Source: Streptomyces anulatus (GTDB lineage Bacteria > Actinomycetota > Actinomycetes > Streptomycetales > Streptomycetaceae). From it: a stretch of 64,000 nucleotides of DNA. Below, in pieces: positions 16,711 through 24,907 of the stretch. The notes below the pieces were generated by a model. It made no database searches. It was not told the origin of the DNA and saw only the letters and a list, made by a program, of their open reading frames with translations. The first letter of the stretch is position 1, and every line of letters begins with the position of its first letter. Position numbers and translations under genes: made by a program. The stretch lies in assembly GCF_000721175.1 (NCBI RefSeq), contig NZ_JOEZ01000004.1:1-64000 (forward strand), written 5' to 3'.

Positions 16711-18768
16711 TCAGGCCTGGTCGAGGTGGTGTTCGTACCAGGCGGTCAGCTGGGCAGGGTCCTGTGGGATGGACCTGACCAGGCGGAGGAGCCGTTCGCC
16801 GGTGGGGCGTACCTCCGTGCGGGCCAGGGCGGACAGGTCAGTGGTGCGCAGGGCTGCGAAGCCGGCGACGTGCCGCTCTTCGAAGGTGCGCGCACCCGGG
16901 AGGCTGTCAGCGGCGGCAAGGTAGCGGGTGACGAACGGGTCGAGGGCGGCGCGGTGGGCAGCGAGGTGGCGGAGGTAGGTGGGGCTGTCGACGGTGGCGG
17001 TGTTGGCGGCTTCGCCGTGGTGGGGTGAGGGCAGCGCGCACCAGTCGCTGATGAGAGCGGTGAGGGTAGCGGGGCCGTCGGGCGGGGTGTCGGTTCGCCA
17101 GTGGCCGTCGGCTGCTCCCTGGGTGGAGCCCACGCGCTCGTGGAGGCGGCCGAGGACGCTGGCGAAGGTGAAGAACCCAAGAACGTAGTCGGCTCCGGCG
17201 ATGACGGAGCGGATCGTCGGCTCGGCCGGCACCGCCGCGGGCAGCAGGAGGCGCTGCTTGCGGTGTTCGCGCTGGAAGGGCAGGCAGACGGCGGCCTCGA
17301 TCGCGGCGTGATCGGCGAGCAGGACGGCGGCACTCTGCGAGGGCGCGGCCTCACGTTCCCATTCCACGCTGTCGTCCTCGTCGGCGAGGTCGCTCAGCCC
17401 CAGTGCGTCCAGGCTGACGCGGTAAACGCCGGTGGTGGTGGCGGTCAGGGTCAGGAGGCCGTCGCGGTCGGGCAGCGGCTGGGTGTGCTGAAGCGTGCCG
17501 TCGGTCCTGTCGCGGGTCCAGTCCGGCCGGTTGGCGGGGCGGGTCGCGACGGCGAGTGCCCAGTCGAGAAGGTGGACGAGCTCCTCCCGGCCGGCGGCGA
17601 CGAGGTCGGCGCGGGAGGTGTCCGAGGGCCGGCTGGAGAAGTGCTGGCCGAGGCGCTGGACGGCTTCCTCGGGGAGGCCGGTGACGGCCTCGGCGCCGGG
17701 CGGGAGGCAGGGGTCGCTTCCGTGGACCGTGCCTTCGGGGTATGTGCGGCAGCTGCCTGCCCAGCCGCCGGCGGCGTACACGCTGGCGTGGGCGGGGTCG
17801 GCGAGGACACAGGTGGCGACTTCGAGAGCGTGCTCGGCGGCCTGGACCAGAACAGGGTCCGTAGTGAGGCCGGCGATGTGGCAGAGGGCGCGGGCAGCGG
17901 GGTGATCGGCGGTGCCGGACGGGGCGCGGGCGGGTTCGATCTCGGTGAGGAGGTCAAGGACAGCTGCGCGTGGGTCGGCAGGGCCCGGAGCGGGGATCGG
18001 TCCGGCGGGCCACAGGGCCAGGGGGACGGACCGGGAGGTCCACAGCGGCAGGGCGGTGGAGGTTGCCTCGCATGCCTCGATCAGGTGGAGGCTGCCGTGG
18101 TGGCGGGTGGTGAACAGGTGGACGTGACCGCTGATACGGGTGAGGGCGTCGAGGAGCCGGATCCGGCGCAAGGTGGCGCACAGGTGGTCGGCGAGGCTCG
18201 CGAGTTCGGCGTCCTGGGCGGCTGCGTACTCGGGCTCGCCGCGGAACTGGGGGATCCAGTGCGGCATCAGGCTGCTCTGGTCGGCGGACCGGCGGCCGAG
18301 TGCGGCACGCCAGTCGGTCTCGCTGATGTCGGCGAGGAGCAGCCTCATCCCGGGCAGCGTCAGGGCAATCCCCTCTCGCAGGCCGGCCCAGCGCAGGCCT
18401 GCTACGCCTGTCCCGCCCGGCCGGTGGGCGAGGGCGTCGATCCACCGGTCCATCTGGGCGGGCGCGATCCGCACCACCAGTTCGTCGGTGCGGGGGGTGA
18501 GGCTGCGGATACCGAACGGGCCGCCGGTGAGGGTGGGGCGGTGACGGCCGTAGGCGGTGATCAGCGCATGGAAGATCCGTGCCTCGCCTCGGGCCTGTTC
18601 GGGCGCTGGCGTCGGGATGAGGTGCTCAGCCTCCGGGAGTTCGTCTCGGGCCGTCTCTTCGGTTTCGCCGGTGGCCATCTGGCGCAGGGCGACCGGGGGG
18701 ACGGCCGTGTCGGTCGTGCGAAGGCCCTGCTGTCGCCGGGGCGCGTACGGAGTGAGGGTGTGGGTCAC
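16711..18768 (-). CDS. Large hypothetical protein (685 aa)
   Basis: A long, well-formed coding frame from ATG 18768 (MTHTLTPYAPRRQQGL). The sequence is Ala/Leu-rich and mostly helical, with scattered Cys (ALCHIAGLTTDP, CLPPGAEAV) but no cluster, TM segment or nucleotide-binding motif that I recognise. Two regions, LVVRIAPAQMDRWIDALAHR and LRRIRLLDALTRISGHVHLF, look like strand-helix units. It is followed closely by the 164-residue gene. Function unknown; the pair may act together. Confidence 0.75.
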   Translation of the reverse strand: MTHTLTPYAPRRQQGLRTTDTAVPPVALRQMATGETEETARDELPEAEHLIPTPAPEQARGEARIFHALITAYGRHRPTLTGGPFGIRSLTPRTDELVVRIAPAQMDRWIDALAHRPGGTGVAGLRWAGLREGIALTLPGMRLLLADISETDWRAALGRRSADQSSLMPHWIPQFRGEPEYAAAQDAELASLADHLCATLRRIRLLDALTRISGHVHLFTTRHHGSLHLIEACEATSTALPLWTSRSVPLALWPAGPIPAPGPADPRAAVLDLLTEIEPARAPSGTADHPAARALCHIAGLTTDPVLVQAAEHALEVATCVLADPAHASVYAAGGWAGSCRTYPEGTVHGSDPCLPPGAEAVTGLPEEAVQRLGQHFSSRPSDTSRADLVAAGREELVHLLDWALAVATRPANRPDWTRDRTDGTLQHTQPLPDRDGLLTLTATTTGVYRVSLDALGLSDLADEDDSVEWEREAAPSQSAAVLLADHAAIEAAVCLPFQREHRKQRLLLPAAVPAEPTIRSVIAGADYVLGFFTFASVLGRLHERVGSTQGAADGHWRTDTPPDGPATLTALISDWCALPSPHHGEAANTATVDSPTYLRHLAAHRAALDPFVTRYLAAADSLPGARTFEERHVAGFAALRTTDLSALARTEVRPTGERLLRLVRSIPQDPAQLTAWYEHHLDQA

Positions 18769-18963
18769 GTGCTGCTCCCGCTGTGAGGTCCGCTGTCACC
18801 TGGTACAGGTGTGCGGACGGAGCGCGGTGTGACAGTCAGAGCGGACGAGTTTCCGGGATCGTTCGGACGCCGTGCGATGGCTCCCCAGTGTCACCGAGGT
18901 TGCGGACGCGGGAGTGTGCCAGCGAGCCTTGATCGCGCAGGCGGATCGGACTCGTGTCGGATG

Positions 18964-19710
18964 TCAGTGCAGGGCTGCGTCGAAGGTCGTGCGGTTGGCC
19001 AAGGTGTAGGCGTGCTCCCGTTCGGACCACCGGATGCGCTCGGCGATCTCGTGGTCGTCAGCGACGTGCGGAGACGGGCGCATGAGGTGGTGGCGCCACC
19101 ACCGGGCATTGCGCATCTGGCGGTCGAGCGCGGCATCGATGAGACGTGAGCGGGAGGCGTCGTCGAGGCCGTACGCGCCAGCGAGGATGCGTACCTGTGC
19201 GGCCTGGCTGGCGGCGGGTGGAGCGTCAGGCTTGGAGGAAATGCACCAGGTCCATGCCATGTATCCGAGGTCTTCCAGCGGATCACCGGGGGCGGCGGTG
19301 TCGAAGTCGATGAAGGCGAACGGGATGTCGTCTGCGAAGACCGTGTTGTTCGGCCCCGGGTCGTGGTGGCAGACAACGGGGTGCTGACCGGCCAGGCGGC
19401 TCGCGCTGGTGGCGTCGTGGAAAGCGCGGAGCAGGGAGCCGGCGGCAGCCACCTGAGGGTCTGTCCAGCGCTGGAAGCGGGCGGGCACCCAGCCAGGAAG
19501 GTAGCTGAGGATCTCGCGGTTGGCCTCGTCGAACCCCAGATGACGCGGAGCGCCAGTGAAGCCCTGCCGTCGAAGGTCACCGAGCAATTCGGCCACGAAC
19601 GAGGACGACGCGGTGACTGGCCGACGGACGGTATCGCCGATCCTGACCACCCCTGTAGTGATGCGTCCGCCGGACAAGGGCACCTCGTTCTCCATGGCTA
19701 CATCCTGCAC
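18964..19710 (-). CDS. Aminoglycoside phosphotransferase (APH)-like kinase
   Basis: About 248 residues, with start GTG 19710 or ATG 19695. Diagnostic segments are VVCHHDPGPNNTVFADD (Brenner motif HxDxxxxN) and FAFIDFDTAAPGDPLEDLGY (the IDxD metal-binding motif) near residues 130-170. The N-lobe is short (about 100 residues), with no obvious Lys-containing nucleotide site beyond DTVRRPV. Such phosphotransferases act on antibiotics, sugars or choline-like molecules, and the substrate cannot be told from sequence. It is transcribed alone. 18769-18963 upstream of its neighbour and 19711-19933 hold no further gene. Confidence 0.85.
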   Translation of the reverse strand: MQDVAMENEVPLSGGRITTGVVRIGDTVRRPVTASSSFVAELLGDLRRQGFTGAPRHLGFDEANREILSYLPGWVPARFQRWTDPQVAAAGSLLRAFHDATSASRLAGQHPVVCHHDPGPNNTVFADDIPFAFIDFDTAAPGDPLEDLGYMAWTWCISSKPDAPPAASQAAQVRILAGAYGLDDASRSRLIDAALDRQMRNARWWRHHLMRPSPHVADDHEIAERIRWSEREHAYTLANRTTFDAALH

Positions 19711-19933
19711 GCGCGGGCCATCGGTCAGTCTTCAGTGGCAAAAGGTCAGGATCTACCGCGCCATGGTCCGCCCACCCGTCCGAGCTCTGGCAGCCACTGA
19801 TGCTGACCGACACGCGGCTGTCGGGCTGACCTCGAGTCGAGCCCGCTTCAACTGCCGAGTGAGTGATCCGCGCGGATGCGCCTTTTGGGGTCAGCCTGCT
19901 ATCGAGGAAAGGACCCGTGTTTGGGAGGGCGTT

Positions 19934-21958
19934 TCACGCGTCGGCTTCTGCCTCCTCGTCCGCACTGGTTTCGTCCTCGATCAGCCCGTACGGCGGACGG
20001 TCCTCGTTGCGGCTGTAGCGCACCACCACGCTGCTTTCCACCAGCGGTGGCGGGCTGTTGTCGGCGACGATGAGCTGTGCTCGGCTACCGCGCTCTGCGA
20101 GCCAGAGGGACAGGTGGTGGTAGAAGTCGTCGATGGCGACGGCGTCCGCGATCACGGCATCGAGGGTGCCGCCGTGGCCGAGGTTTTTCTGGGGACTGTC
20201 GATCATGAGGAATCCCGGGTGTGCGGCCCCTGCTTCGACGGCGATTTCGAATACGGCCAGCTGCCAGGCCAGGGTGAGCAGGGTGCGGGCGCCGGAGGAG
20301 GCTTCCTGGTACGGCTCACCGCGTACGAAGGGGGTGAGGTCGGTCTTGATGAAGGGCGTACTGACCTTGGGGTAGCGCCAGGCTCGCAAGAGCTCGCCGT
20401 ATCGGCCGCTGATCTTGGCGATGACCCGATCGCGGTCGTGGGAGGCATCTCCGAGTCGTGCGAGTTCCTCTCGGAGACGGGCGATCTGGGCTTCGTGACG
20501 TTCCACGGCGTCGGCCCGTTTGGCAAGTCCTTCGCGGAGTTTGACCGCGCTTTCGGCCTGTTCGAGTTGGCGCAGGACTCGTTCGCGCCTTCGGTGGAGG
20601 TCGTCGCGGGCGGCGAGGAACGGTGAGACGGAGGGCGACGTCGCGGCATCCAGCGCGGCGGCGGCTTCCTCTTCCCGGACGGCCGCCTCTTCCGCCCGGA
20701 GTTTGAGTGTGGCAAGTGAGGCGCCGAGCTCGTCGATGTAGGTGGTGATCTCCTTGAGGCGGGCCTTGGTGGACCGGGTCTCGGCTGCGACGTCCACCCG
20801 GTTGTCTCCGGCCTGGCTGCCGGTGTCGGCAGTGCCCAGGACCAACGCCCCTTCCGCCGCTGTCAGTTCGTGGCGGCAGAGGCTGCAGCGTCCGTTGTCG
20901 GCGGTGGGGGGAGCCGACAGCCGGTTCAGGCAGGCGGGGCAGGTGGTGACGCTCAGGGGGTCGAAGATCTGCTGTGCCTCGCCGAGCATGCCGAGCTTGA
21001 GGAGATCGTCGGCGTACTGTGCGCGGAGAGGCATCAGGCGTTGGAGCTGTGTTTCGCAGTCCCGCAGGACCGCTGCCGCCCGGTGAGAAGTCTGGGCCGC
21101 CTCTTTGTGCTGGTGGCGCAGTTGGGCGGCGAATTCCGTTCCCGCCTGCGCCCGGCGGTCCAACTCCGTGAGCTGGCTCGTGATGTCAGCTAGCTCCTGT
21201 TCGTGGACGGCAGGTGTGGGTTCACCGTCCAGTGCGGTGGGAGCCTGTTCCACGACGAAGGTACGGGCTGCTGCGAGTTCGGCTTTGGCGCGGTTGAGCC
21301 GGCCGCCGAGTTCCTGGATGCGCTGGCCGAGTTCGACGGCACGATCGTCGTGGACCCCGAAGGCGACGTCGACGACCTGCCGCAGTTTGTGCTTGCGCAT
21401 GTAGTCGTTCTCGAACAGGAAGTTCTTGTCCGCGACGCGTTCGTTGGGCAGGAAGGCGAGCCACATCAAGTCGCGGAAGCTGAGCGGGTCCGTGCGGGAT
21501 TCGCTGTTGGTGGGCGCTTCGCGTAGCTGGACGCCTTCGAGCTTGCAATGACTCAGGAGGAGGGAGGACAGGCTCTCCGGTGCCCCGGGCGGGTCGATGG
21601 GCCTGCTCTCGGCCCTGGAGGTGGGCCTGCTGTCGAGCGTTCCGCGGCGTACGAAGGCGATTTTCGAGGGCTCTCCGACCGACCGCTCGATCACGTGCGG
21701 CTCGCCGGAGAGCTCGACCTCCAGGAGACATGAACGGACCCTTCGCAGCACCTCCTGGTGGCGGGGGTGCCGTTTCGCGCCGAGCCCGTAGGCGATGAAT
21801 TCCAGGACCGCTGTCTTGCCGGAGCTGAATGCCCCGGCGATAACGGAGAGGTTCCGTACCCGTTGTTCGGCGGTGAAATCGACGTCGTAGGACCGCTCCA
21901 TGCCGACCAGGCGCAGACGGCGGATCCGGATGCCGGGAAGCGGCTCCATGGTGATCAT
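19934..21958 (-). CDS. ABC-3C system ATPase (Rad50/SMC-like, zinc hook)
   Basis: 674 residues from ATG 21958, whose ATGA overlaps the stop of the preceding gene (a further ATG lies at 21949). Walker A is GAFSSGKTAVLEF (residues 42-54). A central coiled coil is interrupted by a zinc-hook-like pair, CPACLNRL ... CSLC (about residues 337-360). The signature-like region is SSGARTLLTLAWQLAVFE (about 553), and Walker B is FLMIDSPQKNLG (about 584). This is the ATPase layout of ABC-three-component systems (Krishnan, Burroughs, Iyer and Aravind 2020), where the ATPase is thought to sense foreign nucleic acid and license an effector. The C-terminus is acidic (DEETSADEEAEA by sense). Third gene of a three-gene unit. 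Confidence 0.88.
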   Translation of the reverse strand: MITMEPLPGIRIRRLRLVGMERSYDVDFTAEQRVRNLSVIAGAFSSGKTAVLEFIAYGLGAKRHPRHQEVLRRVRSCLLEVELSGEPHVIERSVGEPSKIAFVRRGTLDSRPTSRAESRPIDPPGAPESLSSLLLSHCKLEGVQLREAPTNSESRTDPLSFRDLMWLAFLPNERVADKNFLFENDYMRKHKLRQVVDVAFGVHDDRAVELGQRIQELGGRLNRAKAELAAARTFVVEQAPTALDGEPTPAVHEQELADITSQLTELDRRAQAGTEFAAQLRHQHKEAAQTSHRAAAVLRDCETQLQRLMPLRAQYADDLLKLGMLGEAQQIFDPLSVTTCPACLNRLSAPPTADNGRCSLCRHELTAAEGALVLGTADTGSQAGDNRVDVAAETRSTKARLKEITTYIDELGASLATLKLRAEEAAVREEEAAAALDAATSPSVSPFLAARDDLHRRRERVLRQLEQAESAVKLREGLAKRADAVERHEAQIARLREELARLGDASHDRDRVIAKISGRYGELLRAWRYPKVSTPFIKTDLTPFVRGEPYQEASSGARTLLTLAWQLAVFEIAVEAGAAHPGFLMIDSPQKNLGHGGTLDAVIADAVAIDDFYHHLSLWLAERGSRAQLIVADNSPPPLVESSVVVRYSRNEDRPPYGLIEDETSADEEAEADA

Positions 21959-22530
21959 CCCTCCCAGGACGTTTCCAGCAACGGGCCTGGCCCCAGGACG
22001 CTCATGAGGGCAGCTGCGGGCCCGTCGGGTCCGTCCGGCCTGAGCCACCGTGCGGTCTGCTCGCGCAGCCTTTTGTCGCTGAGTTTGCGGAGCTGGCGGA
22101 CGACGATGTCTGCGGCAGTAGCAAAGGAGGTGGCGTAGGTGGCGGTGAACTGCCCGCCGAGGTGCTGACCGGCCTCTGTGATCGAGTAGGTGAGGGAGCC
22201 GTTGCGATTTCGGACCTGGCAGCACCCATAGGCCACCAGGAGCGCCAAGTCGTGCTGGATCCGTTCTCGCCGGCTCGTGAATCGCTGTGAAGAGGACGCG
22301 TAGGCAAGGACCTGCGGGTCGAATCCGGCCAACCGGAGGAGGCTCGCGTCCCGGCCCTCGGAGGGAACTACGAGGAAGGGGTTCGCGGACAGGAAGTCGT
22401 AGTACCCGATGCGTTCCAGGGTCGCCCCGTTTGCGTCCTGCGCGGCGACGGCGTCAAGGAGCAGCAGCAGTTGAGCGAGACGGAAAGGTACCTCGTCCTC
22501 GGGCATCACAACCGGCCGGTCTGCTTGCAC
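21955..22530 (-). CDS. ABC-3C middle component
   Basis: 191 residues from GTG 22530, chosen because GAGGAG lies 6 bp upstream; longer starts give non-coding-like sequence. It reads PFRLAQLLLLLDAVAAQD, YDFLSANPFLVVPS, RRERIQHDLALLVAYG and SLTYSITEAGQHL, i.e. a winged-helix-like, helix-rich small protein. Size, position between effector and ATPase, and the YDF..NPFLV region fit the ABC-3C middle component, which bridges ATPase and effector in that family. The stop overlaps the ATPase start by 4 bp. Individual similarity is weaker than the context. Confidence 0.75.
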   Translation of the reverse strand: MQADRPVVMPEDEVPFRLAQLLLLLDAVAAQDANGATLERIGYYDFLSANPFLVVPSEGRDASLLRLAGFDPQVLAYASSSQRFTSRRERIQHDLALLVAYGCCQVRNRNGSLTYSITEAGQHLGGQFTATYATSFATAADIVVRQLRKLSDKRLREQTARWLRPDGPDGPAAALMSVLGPGPLLETSWEG

Positions 22531-22577
22531 GGCATGCTCCTCATCAGTGGTCGAGCGGTACGGACAGACGCGAAACC

Positions 22578-23567
22578 TCAGTCGTCGGCATGACCGCTCG
22601 CGATCTGCCGCCAGTGTGCGACCCACCCTGCCCGACGGTTGTCGACCAGCCGGTGGACCAGACCCCAGCTGTGCGTCACCTCCAGACGCAGCACCTTGGG
22701 CAGTTTGTCGTGCTCGCCGCGCACCTCGCGCCATACCCGGCCGTGCAGAGCAGCGAGGGTGCCCTCGGCCGAGCACTCGTTGAACTGCATCTCCCACACC
22801 CCGTGAAGGGTGGCGTCAGCAGAGCTCAGTGCGGCAACCTCAGCCGGCACTCCCTTGTGCGCGACTTCGCGCGCCACCAGGTCGGCGTTGAAGAACTGGC
22901 GTTTCGCCGAGTCCAGTTCGACGTGGCCGGCCTCGGTCATCTGGCGCACGAATAGAGCCGAGTCGAGCGCCGCCGCCTTGTCCTCCTCCACGTCCAGCAC
23001 GAGGCGTATCTGCTCCTGGGTGGGGGCGGCGGGCGCCGTGAAGGGTTCGTAATAGGCACGGCGTACCTGGTCACCTTCGGGGCTCAGCAGCTTCTTCATG
23101 AGCGTGGTCTCGTCCCACAACTCGATGACAAGGCCATGCGCCTTCTCCTGCCGCTTCTTCCAGCCATCCCACCATTGGGCTGCCGGCCCGTCCATGCTGG
23201 AGGGGATGCACAGGATCCAGAGCGTGATGGTGTGACCGTTGGCCGCTGCGGCTTTCAGCCCGTTCGCGAGGGACTCGCGAATCTGCTGCGACTGGCTGGT
23301 TGTGGTCTTCGGCATGAAGTACTTGGACTGCCAGACCGTGATGGCACCGCCGAGGTCACCGGCGAAAGCGTCGATTCCCCAGTCGCCCGGATTCGCGGCG
23401 ATCATCCGGACGTTCGGATTGGTCGCACTGGCGAGCTGCGCGAGCATCTTCTCGAAGTCGGCCCGTGCCCCGTCCGCGCTTCCGGTCCTCAGTTCGTGCA
23501 CTCCGAAATGGATGGGCGGAACACCAGCTGCCACCGGCATGGAGTTGTCCAACCTGCACCCCCGCAT
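22578..23567 (-). CDS. ABC-3C effector: Mrr-like nuclease domain plus ABC-3C C-terminal domain
   Basis: 329 residues from ATG 23567; ATG 23540 (MPVAAGVPPIHFG) is an equally good start. Residues about 30-160 contain ARADFEKMLAQLASATNP, then GDWGIDAFAGDL and ITVWQSKYF. D followed by QSK spaced by a strand is the catalytic pattern of Mrr/PD-(D/E)XK restriction nucleases. The C-terminal about 130 residues include VWEMQFNECSAEGTLAAL and THSWGLVHRLVDNR, consistent with the domain that links effectors to ABC-3C partners. It comes first in the operon, 48 bp before the middle component. Predicted to cut DNA when the ATPase is triggered (inference). Confidence 0.8.
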   Translation of the reverse strand: MRGCRLDNSMPVAAGVPPIHFGVHELRTGSADGARADFEKMLAQLASATNPNVRMIAANPGDWGIDAFAGDLGGAITVWQSKYFMPKTTTSQSQQIRESLANGLKAAAANGHTITLWILCIPSSMDGPAAQWWDGWKKRQEKAHGLVIELWDETTLMKKLLSPEGDQVRRAYYEPFTAPAAPTQEQIRLVLDVEEDKAAALDSALFVRQMTEAGHVELDSAKRQFFNADLVAREVAHKGVPAEVAALSSADATLHGVWEMQFNECSAEGTLAALHGRVWREVRGEHDKLPKVLRLEVTHSWGLVHRLVDNRRAGWVAHWRQIASGHADD

Positions 23568-23879
23568 CCCGCAGGCAACCCGAGCGAACCGCGTTCAGCG
23601 GACTGTTCACTCTGCGCCACACACAGTAACGGCCGCCAGCGTACGTGTTACGGAATCATGCGATCAAGGTGCTTGCGGTCGGCAGTATCCCGGCAGTGGC
23701 ACGGTGGATGGGGCTGGCGCGCAGAGACAGCGGCAGTCCACTGGGTCCAATCGCCTTGGCGCCGGAACGCGATCACGTACCGTGGCGCGGACCGAGGTGT
23801 CGGCCCGCGACAGCGCGGTCACCGCCGGGACAGGTGGAGCAGGGCCGAGCGGCCTGTGGTCGTACAAGGGGAGGAAGCG

Positions 23880-24857
23880 GTGACGGAGTCCGCGGACAGC
23901 GCGACGCGCCCGGTCCTTGACCCGGATGCGGAGCTCTCGGACGCTACTCGGAAGGTCCTACGGCAGGCTCTTGAGGACCCTGGCCGGTACGTGGGCCGCC
24001 CGGCCAACCCGCTGTGGGCGGCCGTCCCCCTTCTTGCGCGCGGCGGAGCGGGAGTCGCGGTTGCCGGTGTGGTGTGGTGGTGGACCGGTGGCCTCGAAAT
24101 CGCGGATCCCGCCGCCGACTCCTCCAGCCTCGTCGGCACGCTGGACCGGAAGCTGCAGGAGGCCGTCGACATGGCGCACACGCTGCTGTCCATGTGGCCG
24201 CTGGCCGCCGGCGTCGTGGCCGTGCTCTGCGCCGGTCTGATCGCCGATCGGGCGCTCTACAACGGGCAGCTGCGCCGGCTCGCCGCCGTCCAGCAGCACC
24301 TCGTTCATCCGAGGGAGCTGACCGCCGAGGCCCAGGAACTTCTGGCACGTGCGCGGCGGGCGATGACGGCCGTGCTCGACTCCAGGGTGCACCGCGAGAG
24401 GTGGCTCGACGCCCAGCGCAACGAGGCGACCTTCCCTCGTCAGGAGTGGGCGATCGCCCAAGACCTGCGGAACTACAGCCGCGTGGCCCGCAAGGGTCAC
24501 AGGGCGCCGCAGGAGACGGACAACGCCACGGTGGCCGAGCTGCTCGCCTCTCGCCGGCGTGTGCTCGCGACGAGCCTGCACGGCATCGAGCGGCGGGTGG
24601 CGGCGCTGGAGGCCTACGCCTCACAGGTCGCCGAGGCCGACGCCCGCTACGCCGAGGTACGGGAGATCGAGCGGCTGGACGCGGGCAGCGACGAACTCCT
24701 CGACCTTCTTGCCCGCACCACGGTCGACGACCTGGCGGTCGCCGAGATTGAGGCGCTGACCGACGAGGCCGCCGTCGTCGCCTCGACGTTCACCAGGGCG
24801 CTGGAGTCCGCCAAGCAGGCCGCCGCGGCGGCCCTCCCCCTCCAGGACGCGGCATAG
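23880..24857 (+). CDS. Membrane-anchored coiled-coil protein
   Basis: 325 residues from GTG 23880, preceded by GGGGAGGAAGCG, a strong Shine-Dalgarno. Two hydrophobic segments, ARGGAGVAVAGVVWWWTGGL (about residues 50-70) and LLSMWPLAAGVVAVLCAGLI (about 105-124), are separated by an acidic loop. They are followed by a long charged helical region rich in heptads (ELTAEAQELLARARRAM, RRVAALEAYASQVAEADARY). No enzymatic motif. It diverges from the ABC-3C operon across about 310 bp that hold no other gene. It might be an associated membrane component, but nothing links it functionally except proximity. Confidence 0.75.
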   Translation: MTESADSATRPVLDPDAELSDATRKVLRQALEDPGRYVGRPANPLWAAVPLLARGGAGVAVAGVVWWWTGGLEIADPAADSSSLVGTLDRKLQEAVDMAHTLLSMWPLAAGVVAVLCAGLIADRALYNGQLRRLAAVQQHLVHPRELTAEAQELLARARRAMTAVLDSRVHRERWLDAQRNEATFPRQEWAIAQDLRNYSRVARKGHRAPQETDNATVAELLASRRRVLATSLHGIERRVAALEAYASQVAEADARYAEVREIERLDAGSDELLDLLARTTVDDLAVAEIEALTDEAAVVASTFTRALESAKQAAAAALPLQDAA

Positions 24858-24891
24858 CCCGCCCCATCACCGCCGAGGTTGGCTTGCTCCC

Positions 24892-24907
24892 CGGCCCGGC
24901 TGGGCCG
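24892..24907. terminator. Short bidirectional hairpin
   Basis: CGGCCC (24892-24897) and GGGCCG (24902-24907) with loop GGCT, sitting exactly between two convergent genes. Short arms, so only a weak call. Confidence 0.35.
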
